Shown here: positions 21,990 through 34,202 of the stretch, one piece after another | How the letters are laid out: each line of letters starts with the position of its first letter | Numbering within the stretch: the stretch's first letter is position 1 | NCBI RefSeq assembly: GCF_029784165.1 | Contig: NC_073696.1 | Span: forward strand, 175,698,912-175,762,911 | DNA: 64,000 nucleotides | Source: Wyeomyia smithii | Taxonomy: Eukaryota; Arthropoda; Insecta; Diptera; Culicidae | Reading direction: 5' to 3' | Made by a program: the position numbers and the translations under genes | The notes under the pieces: generated by a model | Told to the model about the DNA's origin: nothing | The model's database searches: none | Seen by the model: the letters and a program-made list of their open reading frames with translations, nothing else

Positions 21990-22510
21990 AGACATTTTGG
22001 ACATTTTTGAAATTTTTGACGTTTTTCACATCTTTGACATTTTTGCCCATTTTAACAATTTTAACATTTTTGGTACTTTTGGCGATTTAACATTTTTGAT
22101 ATAGATGGTTCAGCATTGTTCATATGTCTTGCCTTTTCAACATTTGTTGAAAATGTTAAGAGGTAAATGGCCAAATATGTTGAATATATTAAAAAAGTCA
22201 AGAATGCTTTTTGTTGGCATTCTTGATTTTTTTAACATATTGTTGTTAATAATGTTGAAAAATAATGTTGAAAATTCTAAAATATAAAAAATGTTACCAA
22301 TATAAAAAATGAATGTCAAAAATGTCAAATAAGATGACAATTTAAAATATGGTAAAAATACAAAATATGTCAAAACTGTTTGAAATGTCAATAGTTATAA
22401 TAATATTAGGAAGATAAAAACCATCATATATAAAAAGAAATGTAACAAAATGTTGAAAACGTCAAATATATCAAGTACATATGTAGAAAATGTCAAAAGT
22501 ATTAATTACA
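21990..22510. repeat. AT-rich foldback region built from GACATTTTT / AATGTCAAA
   Basis: The left half is a run of GACATTTTTGA variants; the right half is the inverse, AATGTCAAAAATGTC variants. The centre is a hairpin near 22180-22240 with arms ending CAAGAATGC / GCATTCTTG and a 9 nt loop. This is a foldback or MITE-like structure. Outer borders and target duplication are not clear. Confidence 0.5.
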
Positions 22511-22752
22511 TCAATAATGTCAAATATTACAACAAGAGAAAATAAAATAAAAAATGGCCAATATGTAATTTATGTCAAATATGTCATACTTATCCGTATC
22601 TATCCAAAAATCCGACTTTCAAAATTCTGTTTTGATCGGACTCCGGACCCTACGCAGTCCAATGTCGATTACTAGAGTAAAAGCGTGTCCTCAAATAGTT
22701 TTCATTTCCAATTTGCTGTAAAGGGCTTTTTTCCATAAAACGTTTATTTAAC

Positions 22753-23094
22753 ATGGTCGAATACAATTTCGATTTTCAACAGAGCAAATTATATACTTTT
22801 AAAGTTTTAACTACGACTGCGATGTTTTACCTAAAAAACAAGTTGTTGGCTAACATTGGCAACAACAGTAAAACGCGTACTGAATTATATCTGCAATGTA
22901 GATCGTCAATCTCTTCCGGGCGCATAAATTATTCGAACATTGCCACAGCATTTATAAAGTCGTTTTCATATCTGTTTCCTACTGACTGGAAGCGATTTTG
23001 GTGTATAGAGAGAGATCAATCGGTAAAAAGAATCGCACATTATATCACAATACACGAAATCTCTGTAGACCAAGCATTGGCATCGGCGCTATAG
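22753..23094 (+). CDS. Uncharacterised 113-codon ORF, possible gene remnant
   Basis: ATG start with A at -3 (AACATGG). It encodes a balanced-composition protein with no low-complexity run (a segment reads FPTDWKRFWCIERDQSV), in DNA richer in GC than its surroundings. After the stop, another frame on the same strand stays open for about 55 codons (23099-23269), containing RRFKKKNRYQEQIHA and ACLECPARLAF. That suggests one longer frame broken by a frameshift. I recognise no family. It could be a decayed host exon, an integrated foreign fragment, or chance. Confidence 0.25.
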   Translation: MVEYNFDFQQSKLYTFKVLTTTAMFYLKNKLLANIGNNSKTRTELYLQCRSSISSGRINYSNIATAFIKSFSYLFPTDWKRFWCIERDQSVKRIAHYITIHEISVDQALASAL

Positions 23095-23309
23095 CTGAAC
23101 GGAATACTCAGAAGAACGTCTTTATCATAATATAAATCCAATGTGGCAGATGCAGACAAATCGAGCGAGTCTTCTTCGGCGTTTTAAGAAAAAGAACCGA
23201 TATCAAGAACAGATACACGCTTGCCTTGAATGTCCTGCTCGTCTCGCGTTTCGAGTTGCATGAATCCGATGGTAATATTAAATTATGAAAAATGGAATTT
23301 ATTTCCATC

Positions 23310-24488
23310 GAAGTCGGATCGATGATTTATGACCTCTGTTGTGGAATCTCTGTTTTCTATTGCCATGATATCAAAGCTTCATCTTTTGCAAAATGCGACC
23401 ACCTGCATTCAACCTTTATATTTGGGCAAGCTTGCGTATATTTGTAAAATTTAGTGCCAATTCTCTTACAGTTTTTTTTTTTTTTGTAAAGCTTTCTTAC
23501 ATCAAGGCAAATGACACCGACTAATGTCGCTCAGCTTTAGTAGTCTACAATTAATTATCATAAATAAATTAGTTTAATTTATTTATCAAATTATCATAAG
23601 AAGATGAAAGAGCGTTGATTGGCAATAGGAAAATTCTGCTCCTGGGTAAGTCACTGATTGTGACGACAAACAGAAATGACATTATAGAATCCATCAAAGT
23701 GGGTTGATTTGATTAATAGCCTTTGTCTTTCACTCTGATTTGTACATCCTCTAATGGTTTTATAGGAGATATTACACTCAGTCAACTCACTTCGTACCTT
23801 ATTGAGTTACTGTCAGTCAATCTATCGGGACGCAGCAACGAAATTTAAATTGCATCAACTAATGGTTTGTGCTGTCTAGATTTACAGTGCACACAAATCT
23901 ACAAATCTTGGGAGTAATAATAGCAATAGTGAAAGAAGTTGTGCTCGAGCTGTTCACGGTGCTGCTATAAAAAATATATTATCGAGAAAACTTTTACTGT
24001 TATTACTATGGATCTTTTAAACTTTGCATTGCACTGATGATGACTGGTTGCCACCCGGGTGAAAAACTTCACATGCACAAACGAAAGCGTATTTTATGTT
24101 TGCTTTCGCGCAAAATAAGATGATATTTTTTAATGTTTTCAAATATTATATTTCTTTTCAAATAAAAATGCAAGTATCAATAATTATAGCTTTTTTCTTC
24201 AACTTTTAAAGAGAAGTTATATGAAAGTTCAACTATTTATTGATTGAAAAATATAACTTGTTGGTCTACTCCAAGTTTTGTCAATGACAGACGTATTATT
24301 TAGGAAACAATACCTCAAGAATGGTTAAAAAAATACCCACAAATTTACTCAAACAATATCTTTTTCGATTTGGTTCCAAACAAAAAAAGAATATTTTACG
24401 TTACTTTCGATTCAGAGTGTACGACAAATATTTCAATAGATATCATTAAAATTCGTCAGTCATTTACCGTCTGACTATTTTTATGATA
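23310..24488. other. No recognised gene
   Basis: AT-rich spacer with a T-run near 23470. No coding or repeat signature was recognised. Confidence 0.5.
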
Positions 24489-24489
24489 A

Positions 24490-24649
24490 ACTAGCTGACC
24501 CGGCAAACTTCGTCTCGCCTATTTTTTTAATTTTTTAATAAATCTAAACATTTCAAATTCATAGGAAGTCAAAAGGCAAATCGTTTGAAATGATTGGTTT
24601 TATCGGAATGACAACATCCTCGACTTTTGGCTTCTGTACATCACCTCTA
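24490..24649 (+). repeat. Start of an interspersed satellite-bearing repeat
   Basis: Opens CTAGCTGACCCGGCAAACTT, a stretch I associate with a common mosquito interspersed repeat. It leads into a GGCTTCTGTACATCACC unit that matches the tandem units at 31953-32450. The matching end module lies at 32651-32766, so the repeat appears to be one locus split by the 24650-31949 insertion. Confidence 0.55.
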
Positions 24650-24844
24650 CACGGGTAGAAATAAAATCTCGAAAACGGGCAAAATGACTCATGATTTCAT
24701 GATTTGGATGTATTTTCATGGTATGAATATACACCATGAGTAAAGACTCATGGAATCATGAGCCAATTGTTCGTAACGCACCCCGTGCGTTACTGTTTTG
24801 CTGACATCATGAGCAATTTGGATTGAAACCATGATTTATGGGAC

Positions 24845-25260
24845 ATGAAATTTGACTCATGAAATCGGGCGTTCAATTTATGAAATCTACCTTTGACTCA
24901 TGGAACCATGATTGTGATTTATGAAATCATGAAATGCGAGTCATGAAATATAGCATTTGGCTCCGGGAATCGAGTGTTTGATTTATGAATTTTTGCTTTG
25001 GCTTATTCTAACCCATGAAATTATGAGTTGAACTCGTGAAATCATGAGTCACGAGTCTTGCAAGTTAGCATTTGACTCCAGGAATCGGGTGTTCAATTTA
25101 TGAATTCTTGCTTTGGCTACTGGAACCATGATTTTGATTTATGAAATCATGAGTTGCGAGTCGGGACGTATAGCATTTGACTCATGAAATCGGGTGTTCG
25201 ATTTATAAACCCTTGCTTTGATTTAGGAAACCATGAATTGAACTCATGATTGATTGGGCT
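24845..25260. repeat. Tandem array, ~105-116 bp unit, CATGAAATCATGA-rich
   Basis: About four imperfect units; landmark TTTGACTC...GAATCGGGTGTTCAATTTATGAA starts near 24850, 24953, 25069 and 25173. The same wording resumes at 26887-27160 beyond a nested element. Confidence 0.6.
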
Positions 25261-25304
25261 AGTTTCATGAAATCATGATTCGTGCGATCCGATTCACGAA
25301 GTTG

Positions 25305-26886
25305 CCCAATCCGCACGAGAGTCACAAATAAAATAAGACTTTTTCTTACAATTGTCCCCCGAATGTTTAAAAAATAATATGGAAATAGTTTTTGTACGCG
25401 AGTAACCATCACTTTTTATAGAAAAACTTGTGTTAGTTTTCTCACAAAAGACACTAGCGCTATGATCATAAAACAAATTTTTCTTTTATTTTGTCTCTGT
25501 GATAATTGAACTGAAATTTATTTATTCTTCTCTGAAGGGTCACAAGCGAAATTATTCCACTTTGGAAACGAAATTATTTTTTCCATTAAGTAGTCAGGGT
25601 GATAATTTGAAGTACAAAACAACAAAATGGTATGTTGTCTTAGAATAGTCACTACGTCATTAAAAGGTACATTTAAATTTTTCTGATAACTTCATGGTGA
25701 CCTTCATCGGAATAGTTTCCCCTGTTAGTCACTGTGACTTCTGTGAGAGGATATTTGTCAAAAGTTTTGTTCAATAGAATTTGTGACCTTTTGAAAAAAA
25801 ATTTATATGTTATTAACATTGTCGCAGTGATTTTGGTAATCATCTCTTCTAGTTTAAATAAATATCAGTAAAAGTGAACATCGGGCTTCAATCAACAAAT
25901 GTTACTTTTTAGTCACCGTGACTTTTGTAAAGATCTTTTCAAAAATTTCGCGGAGTTTTAGTAACTATCCTTTTTAATCAAGTAGCTTCGAAAAAATTAG
26001 TTGAAATTAATAAGGTCACATATTTCTTGAAACTAACGTTCGATTAGTCTCAAAAGAGTCCCCATATTAATTGATGTTTATTGAAGAATAAAGAAATGAT
26101 CCATAACCGTTATCAAGAGGAATGCATCTTTTTTACGAAAGTCACCAAGAATTGGTGACGAGCACCTAAAGATTGTTGACTCACTAAAATAAAGGCAATG
26201 CTTGACGAAAGTAGTACATATATTATAAAATTAAACCATAATATGATTTAGAAGTTTTCCTTGATAATTTTCATATATTTTGTAACAAAATTACAACAAG
26301 AGTTATCAATTAACAGACAGACGCTTAAAATAACAATTAATTTCATTTTCAGTGTTTCTAAAATGTTTATAGTTTTACGAATACTATCTAAAACCTAATT
26401 TTTAGGAAGGCGCGCGAAAATTTTAAGGGGTAGGCGACATACTTTCTCCATGAAAATGGGATTGCATTTGAAAATAGCTTTTGGCATTCATCGCAAATTC
26501 AACTTGTTCTATGTTATTGCTAATATGTACACGTTCAATCATTTCTAAATTTTATCGGCGAAATAAAAAAAATAAATAGCAATGTTCGGGAGTTGGTCAC
26601 GAACAGTATATTTTATTTTAGAACTTTGTCACGAAAAATATTCATGAATGTGTTGATAAAATTACGACTCGCGATGACAACTTAAAACAATATTAGAAAC
26701 GTTTCTGGTTTCTCCTATAAATATCACCCAGTTGAAAACATGTAAATGCAGAAAATTGTATAAGGCTCTAAGCCCCCGCCATTTCGACGCTTTTTCAGCA
26801 TTCCTGACTATTTACAGAACATATTCCTAATACGAATATTAATCTTCTCTTAAAGGTCACCAACATGTCATTTGTGCGGACTGGGT
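25305..26886. mobile_element. Nested TIR element with ACCCAGTCCGCAC-type ends
   Basis: The left end CCCAATCCGCACGAGAGTCAC is roughly the inverse of the right end GTGCGGACTGGGT. It sits inside the CATGA-rich array, which continues on both sides. Interior repeats of AGTCACYGTGACTT occur near 25735 and 25913. No transposase frame was found. Target duplication unclear. Confidence 0.45.
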
Positions 26887-27643
26887 GTACATTTAATTTA
26901 TGAAACTTCACTTTGGTTCATTAAATCTTAATGTCATGATTAATCGATCACGAAACTGAAAATATAATTCATGTGATCTTGCGTTCCACGAATGAAATTA
27001 GACATTTTATTTGAATTCGTGTTTTGGTTTATGAAGTCAGTAATTTATTTCATGAAACTACAATAAAAATTCATTAAACTTAGGATAAAGTTCATAAACT
27101 TTGAATTGGATTTATCACCCTGATAAGTTGGGGTTTGATTCATGATTATGAATTATTGAAATTATAATTTTTCAACTTAAAACTAAAAATCGTAAAAGAT
27201 CAAATTCTGTTCACGGTCTTAGATGCCAAACCGTTACGGGTTTGAGGATTTGCGTTTGTAGTAACAAGTTCGACAGTCAGTATTATTTATGATTTGCACG
27301 GCAAAACAAAGTAAAACATAAATTACTAAGTTTTCTTTGGCAGCTTTTCTGCAGCAGTATTATGCAAAAACCTGCCAAAGACGTTCGATACCCTAATCAA
27401 TTTATAATAACATTTCAACCATCTTTGATCGTTTTTCCTAACGGATTTTATTTTTTCTGAAAAAAGTACTGTAAATCTTTATCGATGACATTAGAGAACA
27501 CAAAATGTTTTTCATCAATTTTTTTTTTTAAATGTCATTTGCATAGCATTGCATTTGCACTTTGCATAGATGTTCTTATGGGCTGAAGATGTCATTTTGT
27601 GCTATTATTATTTTTTTGTTTTTGGTCACGAATAATTTGGCGG

Positions 27644-27914
27644 CATCCATAAATTACGTAATACCTATAGGAGGGAGGGGGGATATATTTTTTGGCATTA
27701 CGATTTGTTATATAGGGGAGGAGGAGGTAAGATCAGCGTTACGTAACAAAAAATCCATGGGGAGACTTTCCAAATATGAGTATTTTTATTTGGCATATTC
27801 TTCTACAGCGCTACGTAATTTTTATGGGGGGTAGGTTTTGGCGTTACTTTTCGTTACATATGGGTGGGTGGGGGTTCAAAAATTGGGTTTTTAGCGTTAC
27901 GTAATTTATGGATG
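27644..27914. mobile_element. MITE with CATCCATAAATTACGTAA TIRs
   Basis: 271 bp with perfect 18 bp inverted ends, CATCCATAAATTACGTAA. The G-rich interior has GCGTTACGTAAC and CGTTACTTTTCGTTACAT repeats. It is related to 55854-56123 and, more distantly, to 54728-54861. The likely superfamily is PIF/Harbinger, because the relative at 55854 has a TAA duplication. Confidence 0.75.
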
Positions 27915-29379
27915 TTGCTAAGGCAATCGACGAGACAGGTGCGGTCAGCTGATTTCAGTTAGTTTTCAATTTTTGACAGCCTTAGGTATGTTCGAACGGT
28001 CGCAACTTTGATGCAACCCGGATCGAAAAGCACGAAAAACAAACGATCGGTTGCTCCAGTATGGTTAGTGACAATCCTTTACCCAATAATAAAATATCAC
28101 TTTAGATTTTTTTTCCGGCATTAAAAGATTTTGTGTTTGGTTGTGTTTTGGTTTTGTAACTTGAAAAAACAATTACAAACGTACAAGCAGTGAAACGTCA
28201 CCCCTAGATTGCCTTATGGATGGTTAAAAAATATTTTTAGAGACAGAACGGTTTGTTTCATCGGTGTGACTTCTTCTGAAAAGTTGTAGATAACAGTTTT
28301 ATCTTACCGATAAAAGTATACACAAAAAAAATATTTTGCAACACAAAACAAGACAAACAATTTGTTTTAAAGTTTTTTAACTACAAATGGTTTATGGTTG
28401 TACGCTCCAGTGTTCCTAAACTCGCTCTAAACAAGCATGCGATAATCCAATTAGTGTTCTCACCGCTACCGAAATCACACACACAATGGAGTACCTGTCT
28501 CTCGTTCTTTCACACCTCCTTCATTTCACACCATCGAGTGTTGACGCTTGCGAGTTTTCTTCGCTCCCGAAATCATAGACACACACTCCTATTTACGGTC
28601 TTATACGCGTGCACTCCCTCACTCGCGAGCACGATCAGCCAAAAATAATTGTTTCAAGACGCATCGGAATGGCGTGGCGTGATGCAGCGGATCGATTATA
28701 GTTAGGTAAACTGTGTAAATGTAGTAAAAGCTGTTCCTATCAGATGCTTAAATGTTTATAAGTTGTCGTCAAAATGTCGCCTCAAATTCTCTCAGAAAGC
28801 AATATATTGAACATCATGGACATCTTGAATAGTAGAACTAATGTTTGACGTTGATGGTTGCTTTAAACTGGGCTCCTTCGCATTATTGTGGAAAACATCA
28901 ACAGGGTCTACTTATAAAAAAGTTGGTCACTCAGTTATTTGTTCCTTGGTGCACATTTAAATTTCGAACTCGTACTGAGACATGAAGATCATATCTAATT
29001 TACAATCGTCTATATCAAGGCACATCAACATTTTGATTAAGGTGTAATGTATGAACGACAAAATTTTACCTCTTCAATTGACTATTTAGTTCATCCTTAA
29101 AAGGAGAATTAGTTTTTTAATTCAATTTAGGATATGATGCTGATCCTATCTTTGTGCTATTCCTGACATTAAAAGCTGTTTTCGGACTAAAAATTTGACG
29201 ACAGACAGATTTTGATTGCCAACACCCCCGTTTGTGTGTTGCCAAAATACGGCAGTTTTTCACTGGAGGAATTATCGCTACCGCACATAAGCAGTTTTTT
29301 ACTAGAAAAGGTAATACCGTTACACTTACCGCTGACGCTGCTACTTCTACCGCTACTGGTACTCGCTATCGCTGCTGCC
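27915..29379. other. No recognised gene between nested elements
   Basis: Part of the 7.3 kb nest. An 84-codon plus frame at 28394 starts with ATG but is Ser/His-rich, without recognisable domains. No other feature was recognised. Confidence 0.45.
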
Positions 29380-30598
29380 CGGGTGTTAAATAAAAAATGA
29401 GAATTTTTTCAATACCTTTCAGTAACTCAAATACAGAGCGTAAAATTTTCTTTCTCCAAGAAAATTGCTCTTTGGGCTCCCTAGAAACAGTAGGCGTGTT
29501 TGGTTTTGCTAGTTTGAATTTAGTCAAAGCAAAGATGGCGTCGAAACAGCACGTGCTCCGCGAACGCATTGTACGGTTCTACGAAACGCATTTCCAGCAA
29601 GGAAAAAAGTTCACGGTGACACATTTAAGGAAGAAAATGTACCTGTCAGTACGGTATATCATATCCTGGGTTCCCTGAACGTAGAGCGGAAGGTCGGAAG
29701 TGGTCGTCCGGTGACGATAATGACGAAGCAGAGGAAGACGTCGTTAAAGAAGCTGTTTGACAACAAGGACGCAACCAGCCTGCGTGACGCCGGTCGTAAA
29801 TATGGCTGCTCCCACGTATTGATCCATAGGACCCTCAAGATGGAAGGAATTGTCTGCAGGAAGAAGACGAGGTCGCCGGAGTACACGGAGGAGCAGATTG
29901 AGACGGTTAAAACACAGTGTCGGTGGATGACCAAAAAATACCGTGGGACGTCTTTTGTTCTGGACGACGAAAGCTATTTTCCGCTGTCCAAAAGCATATT
30001 CCAGGAAATGATAATTACTACTCCAGCGACAAGTCATCCACACCGCCTGAAGTGAAATACAAGTTCAAGCACAAATTTGGTTATGTTGTACATCGCCATT
30101 TCTGACCGAGGCATTTCAAAGCCTTGGTTTAAGCCGAGCGGTCTGGCAATCAACCAACAAATCTATCAAGAAGAGTGCCCCGATAAAATCCTGCTGCCGT
30201 TCCTGCGCGGATGGGAAGTACGTCTTCTGGCCAGACAAGGCGTCTTCCCATTACGCCAAGAAGACGCTGGCGTATGGCCGCCCAATAGAGGATTTCTTTG
30301 GCTCACTCAGTGCCCTAGTATATAAAAACAATTGGAGGGCCAAGGATACGAAGCAACTGACTACAAGAATCCGGAATTGTATCCGGAAAATGGACGTAAG
30401 TGCCGTACAACGTTCTTGTGAGAGCATCGCAACAAAGTTGCGTCGAACAGCAGACCACGGCCCTTACTCAAACATTCACTGATATTTTTTTGAAGAAAAT
30501 ACATTATGTTATTAATAAAAAATACTGAAATCGATGAAAAAAAAAAGTTTTTTTGTTATATGTGATTGATAAAACTCTCATTTTTTATTCAACACCCG
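29380..30598 (+). mobile_element. Inactive mariner-like element of the DD37E group
   Basis: Ends GGGTGTTAAATAAAAAATGA and its near-inverse TCATTTTTTATTCAACACCC bracket about 1.2 kb, the usual size. Inside is a plus-strand transposase remnant from MASKQHVLRERIVRFYETHF near 29535 to the PIEDFFG region near 30290. The sequence resembles the mosquito ITmD37E group. A TA duplication is not clearly preserved at the borders. Confidence 0.8.
29535..30480 (+). pseudogene. DD37E transposase pseudogene
   Basis: Fragments in several frames: N-terminal helix-turn-helix region; then GRPVTIMTKQ and YGCSHVLIHRTLKMEGI; the first catalytic Asp in FVLDDESYF; the second in VFWPDKASSHYAKK; the putative Glu in PIEDFFG. 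Only 17 residues separate the second Asp from the Glu, where this group has 37. About 20 codons are therefore deleted, in addition to frameshifts near 29660, 30040 and 30110. It cannot be functional. Confidence 0.82.
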
Positions 30599-31660
30599 TT
30601 AGCACCCATCCTTCACTAGTAAACTGATTGCTTTTTCAAGACTTTTTAATAAATTTTGTTTTATTTCTTGTTATTTTAACACTTTTCAATAACAATTTTC
30701 AATAGTAGGGTAGCGAAAGGCTTCGGCAGGTTTTCTGCAGCAATCTTAACCACTGCCCAAGCAGTTCGCTACCTACAATAGTTCAAATAATCAAATTACA
30801 ATTGTCTGTATTTAGGGGCTCATGCGTGGATAATTTTCAATTGATTGCTACAAAAACGACGGGAATGCGTTGGAAACTGAGCGGCTTATAAGCATTAAAA
30901 AACACAAATTTTGTTCCCTTTTCCGTTTTTTTATTTTCATTTTCACCCCAATGTAGCCGATCTTCATGAGAAATGTAGTTCTACGTAAAAAAACAAGTAT
31001 TTATTATGCTCAGCTTCAGTGATGTGTCAAGATAGTTTACAGTTCCAAATTTCCGCTAGCAAAATTTGTCAGAAAACCTGGTTGGAGAACACACAGGTAT
31101 TTCACCAATCTGCAGTTTACAGTTCATGAGAAGCGAATACAATCACCACCTAACTGATTGGGGAGCGGGGGTGATAGCCGGCACATTATTTTGTTTTTCG
31201 GCAAAATAGGCACGAATTCTTCTACCGCCTAATTTATCTTTACAGGAGGTACAAATAAGCATTGCCTTCCCTTGTGCGAGCAAATCCTTGTGGGCACGAC
31301 CGTTAATTTCACAACATTGCTAGCCGATGTGACAAAAGGCATCGCAGAAACCGCTGGGCACTGGTTTCAAATCATTAATAGGCAGGTGACACTCGCCGCA
31401 CAGCTTCTTATCATCAATTCTAGCAGCAATCGTATGTTCTTTGCCGCAGTTGTTTCAGTTTCAACCGCACTTGATAATACTGTGTTGAGTAAGTTTATGC
31501 AACCGAACACTCGTCTTATGTTTTATCAACACGTTCACTCGCGAAAACCTTGTTTTGCACATGAAATACGCTAGTCCACCTACGGTATTAATCACGGTTT
31601 CTAAACTTGCAATCACTGAATATACCGGCGCACAGTTTGACAGATATGTGTTTCGTTTTT
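30599..31660. other. No recognised gene; hairpin-forming repeat
   Basis: GTAGGGTAGCGAA ... TTCGCTACCTAC (about 30714-30777) is an inverted repeat around a TTCTGCAGCA core. The core wording also occurs near 27345-27360. The 100-codon frame at 31272 is not recognisable. Confidence 0.4.
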
Positions 31661-31952
31661 AGCAGTCATGAGTCGTATTTATAAAAACGCTCTGAGTAGC
31701 TCATGATATTCAGAGTCCAACCCATGGTATCATGAGTCATAACTCATGATTCTATGAGTCCATGCGACAGCGATGTGTTACGCTTATAATAGCCATGAGT
31801 CACATTCTTGAAAACGCTTTTCATAGCTCATGATATTCGGGGTTGACATCATGATATCATGAGTCATAGGTCATGATTCTGTCGGAAAACAACATTCATG
31901 ATTTCATGACCTGAAAGGTCATGAAAACGGGAAAATATTTTTATCCGTGATT

Positions 31953-32450
31953 CTGAAAATATCCATATTGAGTGGTATTCAATCATTTTCAGCTGTTTTT
32001 CTCGCATCAATCTGATTCCGGAAATAACCATATTGGGTGATATTCAGTGAAATTGTTGTTCTCCAGAAACTGAAAGTGGTCATCTTTGAATTCGAAATAG
32101 TGTCCAGGGTCAATGCTTGGTTTCTATGCATCATCTCTATTACGGAAATATCCATATTAAGTAATATTCGGTCTCTTTTGGCGGTTTTTCCGAAATCGAA
32201 AGTCGCCATCTTGGATATCGAAATGGCATTTGAAGAAAATTTCTAGCCTCTGAGCGTCATTCTGGTCAAAGAAACACCCATATTGGTTGGCATTTGGTCA
32301 TTTTTGGCAGTTTTCCAGACACCGAACATTTGAAATCGCTATCTTAGAATTCAAAATGGTGTCTGTGATCGATTTCTAGCTTCTGTGCACCATTACGATT
32401 CCGGAAATACCCATATTATAAAGCGGGTGTTTCCATCTTAAATTTAAAAA
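31953..32450. repeat. Tandem satellite, ~126-132 bp unit
   Basis: GGAAATACCCATATT-type landmarks recur near 31957, 32020, 32146, 32270 and 32404. Each is followed by GGTCATTTT-GGCAGTTTTTCC and then a CATCTT..AATTC.AAATGG block. Open frames crossing it are artefacts of periodicity. Confidence 0.7.
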
Positions 32451-32569
32451 TGGTGTCTGGAGTCGAGGTCTGGCTCCTTTGCATTGACCCGATCATTGTA
32501 GGCTGTTTTTCGGAAAACCTGGTTGAAATATCTGTTTAATTTGTTGTATGGGAGACCTGCCTCCTGGAC

Positions 32570-32639
32570 CTGGACCGTGGACATTACACAAACCCCCCCC
32601 ACCTCCCTAAAGCTGTCCACGTGGTATGTGGATGGCCCC
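32570..32639 (-). mobile_element. Truncated Harbinger-like MITE end
   Basis: Ends GTCCACGTGGTATGTGGATGG then CCCC and TTA, the same terminus as the complete copy at 57260-57439. Only one end is present. Confidence 0.6.
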
Positions 32640-32650
32640 TTAGTCACTTC

Positions 32651-32766
32651 TCTCGGCCCCTAAAACCCCTATATACAAAATTTCACGCCGATCGGTTCAG
32701 TAGTTTCCAAACCTGTATGGATCAGACAAACCGACAAACAGAACTGCATTTTTATATGATTAGACA
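32651..32766 (+). repeat. Shared terminal module, copy 1
   Basis: Reads CCCCTATATACAAAATTTCA, then CGCCGATCGGTTCAGTAG, then repeats of GACAAAC, then CTGCATTTTTATAT and GATTAGA. The same module ends the arrays at 41525-41640 and 58570-58683, although their tandem units differ. Confidence 0.7.
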
Positions 32767-32770
32767 GTTT

Positions 32771-33000
32771 TTTTTAATAGGGGGGATGTTTTGTGATGAA
32801 TTAATTATTTACTAATATTTATTCAGAATTTTTATTGTGTGTTCTGCCACAAACGGTGACATATCAACACTATTACATATATTTTAAGTTTTATTTCATT
32901 AAAAGATCGTAATTGCTTCCGCAGTTAAGTGAATATAATTGTAGGAAAATTGTAAACCTACTTGTCAAGAGAAAAAAAGAAGTTTAAAATTAAAACTAAA
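32771..33000 (+). repeat. LTR-type fragment, copy 1
   Basis: An AATAGGGGGGA purine tract is followed by about 200 bp (TATTGTGTGTTCTGCCACAAA, CGCAGTTAAG, AACCTACTTGTCAAGA) shared with 51275-51480. A G-rich tract right before a TGT start is what a polypurine tract and 3' LTR look like. The family is unknown. Confidence 0.5.
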
Positions 33001-33435
33001 TCTAATCTTACTCCTATATTACTGACTATAAAGTGAGCTAATCGTTGTTATTGAGGATTGCAACGATTTTGGTCGGAACTTATTGATAATATGATTAGAC
33101 AGTTCAACCGATCACCGTGACGGTAGCCACCAGTCAAGCGTACTTCTATTTGTATTAATTTTCGGTGGTAACTTTTAATGGATGATTTCAAAATAACTGT
33201 CGAGAGTCACCTGTTTTAAACTGCTGTCATATTATAGTTGTTCATTGCGCCTTCTTCAATCTCATTTCTTCGTTGTATGGAAATTCTATTTTCGTGAATT
33301 TTACCATTTTTCTTTGAATTTTCCTAGTTTTCTCGCTAGTTTTCTGCTTTGGACAAAGACGAACACAACAAAACAAAGCCAGCTCAAATCAGACGCTCCG
33401 TTGTAAAGTTATGGGCGGTCGCACATATGTAACTT

Positions 33436-33672
<237 letters not shown>

Positions 33673-33722
33673 AAGAAGGCGCAGAAAATTGATCCGCTCA
33701 TTACTTTTTCAATTTGCAACTA

Positions 33723-34202
33723 CAGACCCTGATCGATTTAAGCACGTTTTGTTTTTGGCACGGTTCAATTTTGGCACTGTGCGATTTCGGCACATGTGCC
33801 AAAAACGAATGGTTTTTTATTCATATTTTTAAGTTTTTTCGTTTTACCTTTGAGGAATTTAAGTTCAATAACCGGTCCGTCATGGTGCTGTGGTGGTTGG
33901 CCAGAATTGGTCAACCGGTACCGGAGATACTAAGCCGGTCATATTAAGTACCTATGTCGTCATAGGCCACGTGCGGACCGGTTGTGTTCCGGACACTTCC
34001 AGATTATTGAGCCAAAATCCATCAAGCGACACCTCTAATCACTTGGATACCTAAAACTAGTCCATTGGTGGCTATATCTAAGTCGTCATAGGTCACTTAA
34101 AAAGTAAAAAATATGATGAAGAAAAAACCGCTCGTTTTTTGCATGGTTCGATTTTGGGAACATAAAAAATTTGGACGTGTTGCCAAAATCAAACGGGGCC
34201 TG
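33723..34202. mobile_element. pogo-like MITE with TA duplication
   Basis: The left end CAGACCCTGATCGATTTAAG and the right end, inverted, CAGGCCCCGTTTGATTTTGG share the CAGRCCC...GATTT pattern. TA flanks both ends (33721-33722, 34203-34204). Internal TTTTGGCAC repeats lie near both ends. About 480 bp, non-coding. Confidence 0.7.

Larger units (their letters stand above)
24650..31949. mobile_element. 7.3 kb nested element with CATGA-rich inverted ends
   Basis: The left end CACGGGTAGAAATAAAATC and the right end, inverted, CACGGATAAAAATATTTTC are imperfect mirror images. Both are followed inward by dense copies of TCATGA/CATGAGT. The element interrupts a tandem satellite unit: the left flank ends CACCTCTA and the right flank resumes ATTCTGAAAATATCC. 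I see no convincing target duplication beyond a shared A. Its interior holds other elements (25305-26886, 27644-27914, 29380-30598), so its own original length was much shorter. Class not assigned. Confidence 0.5.
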
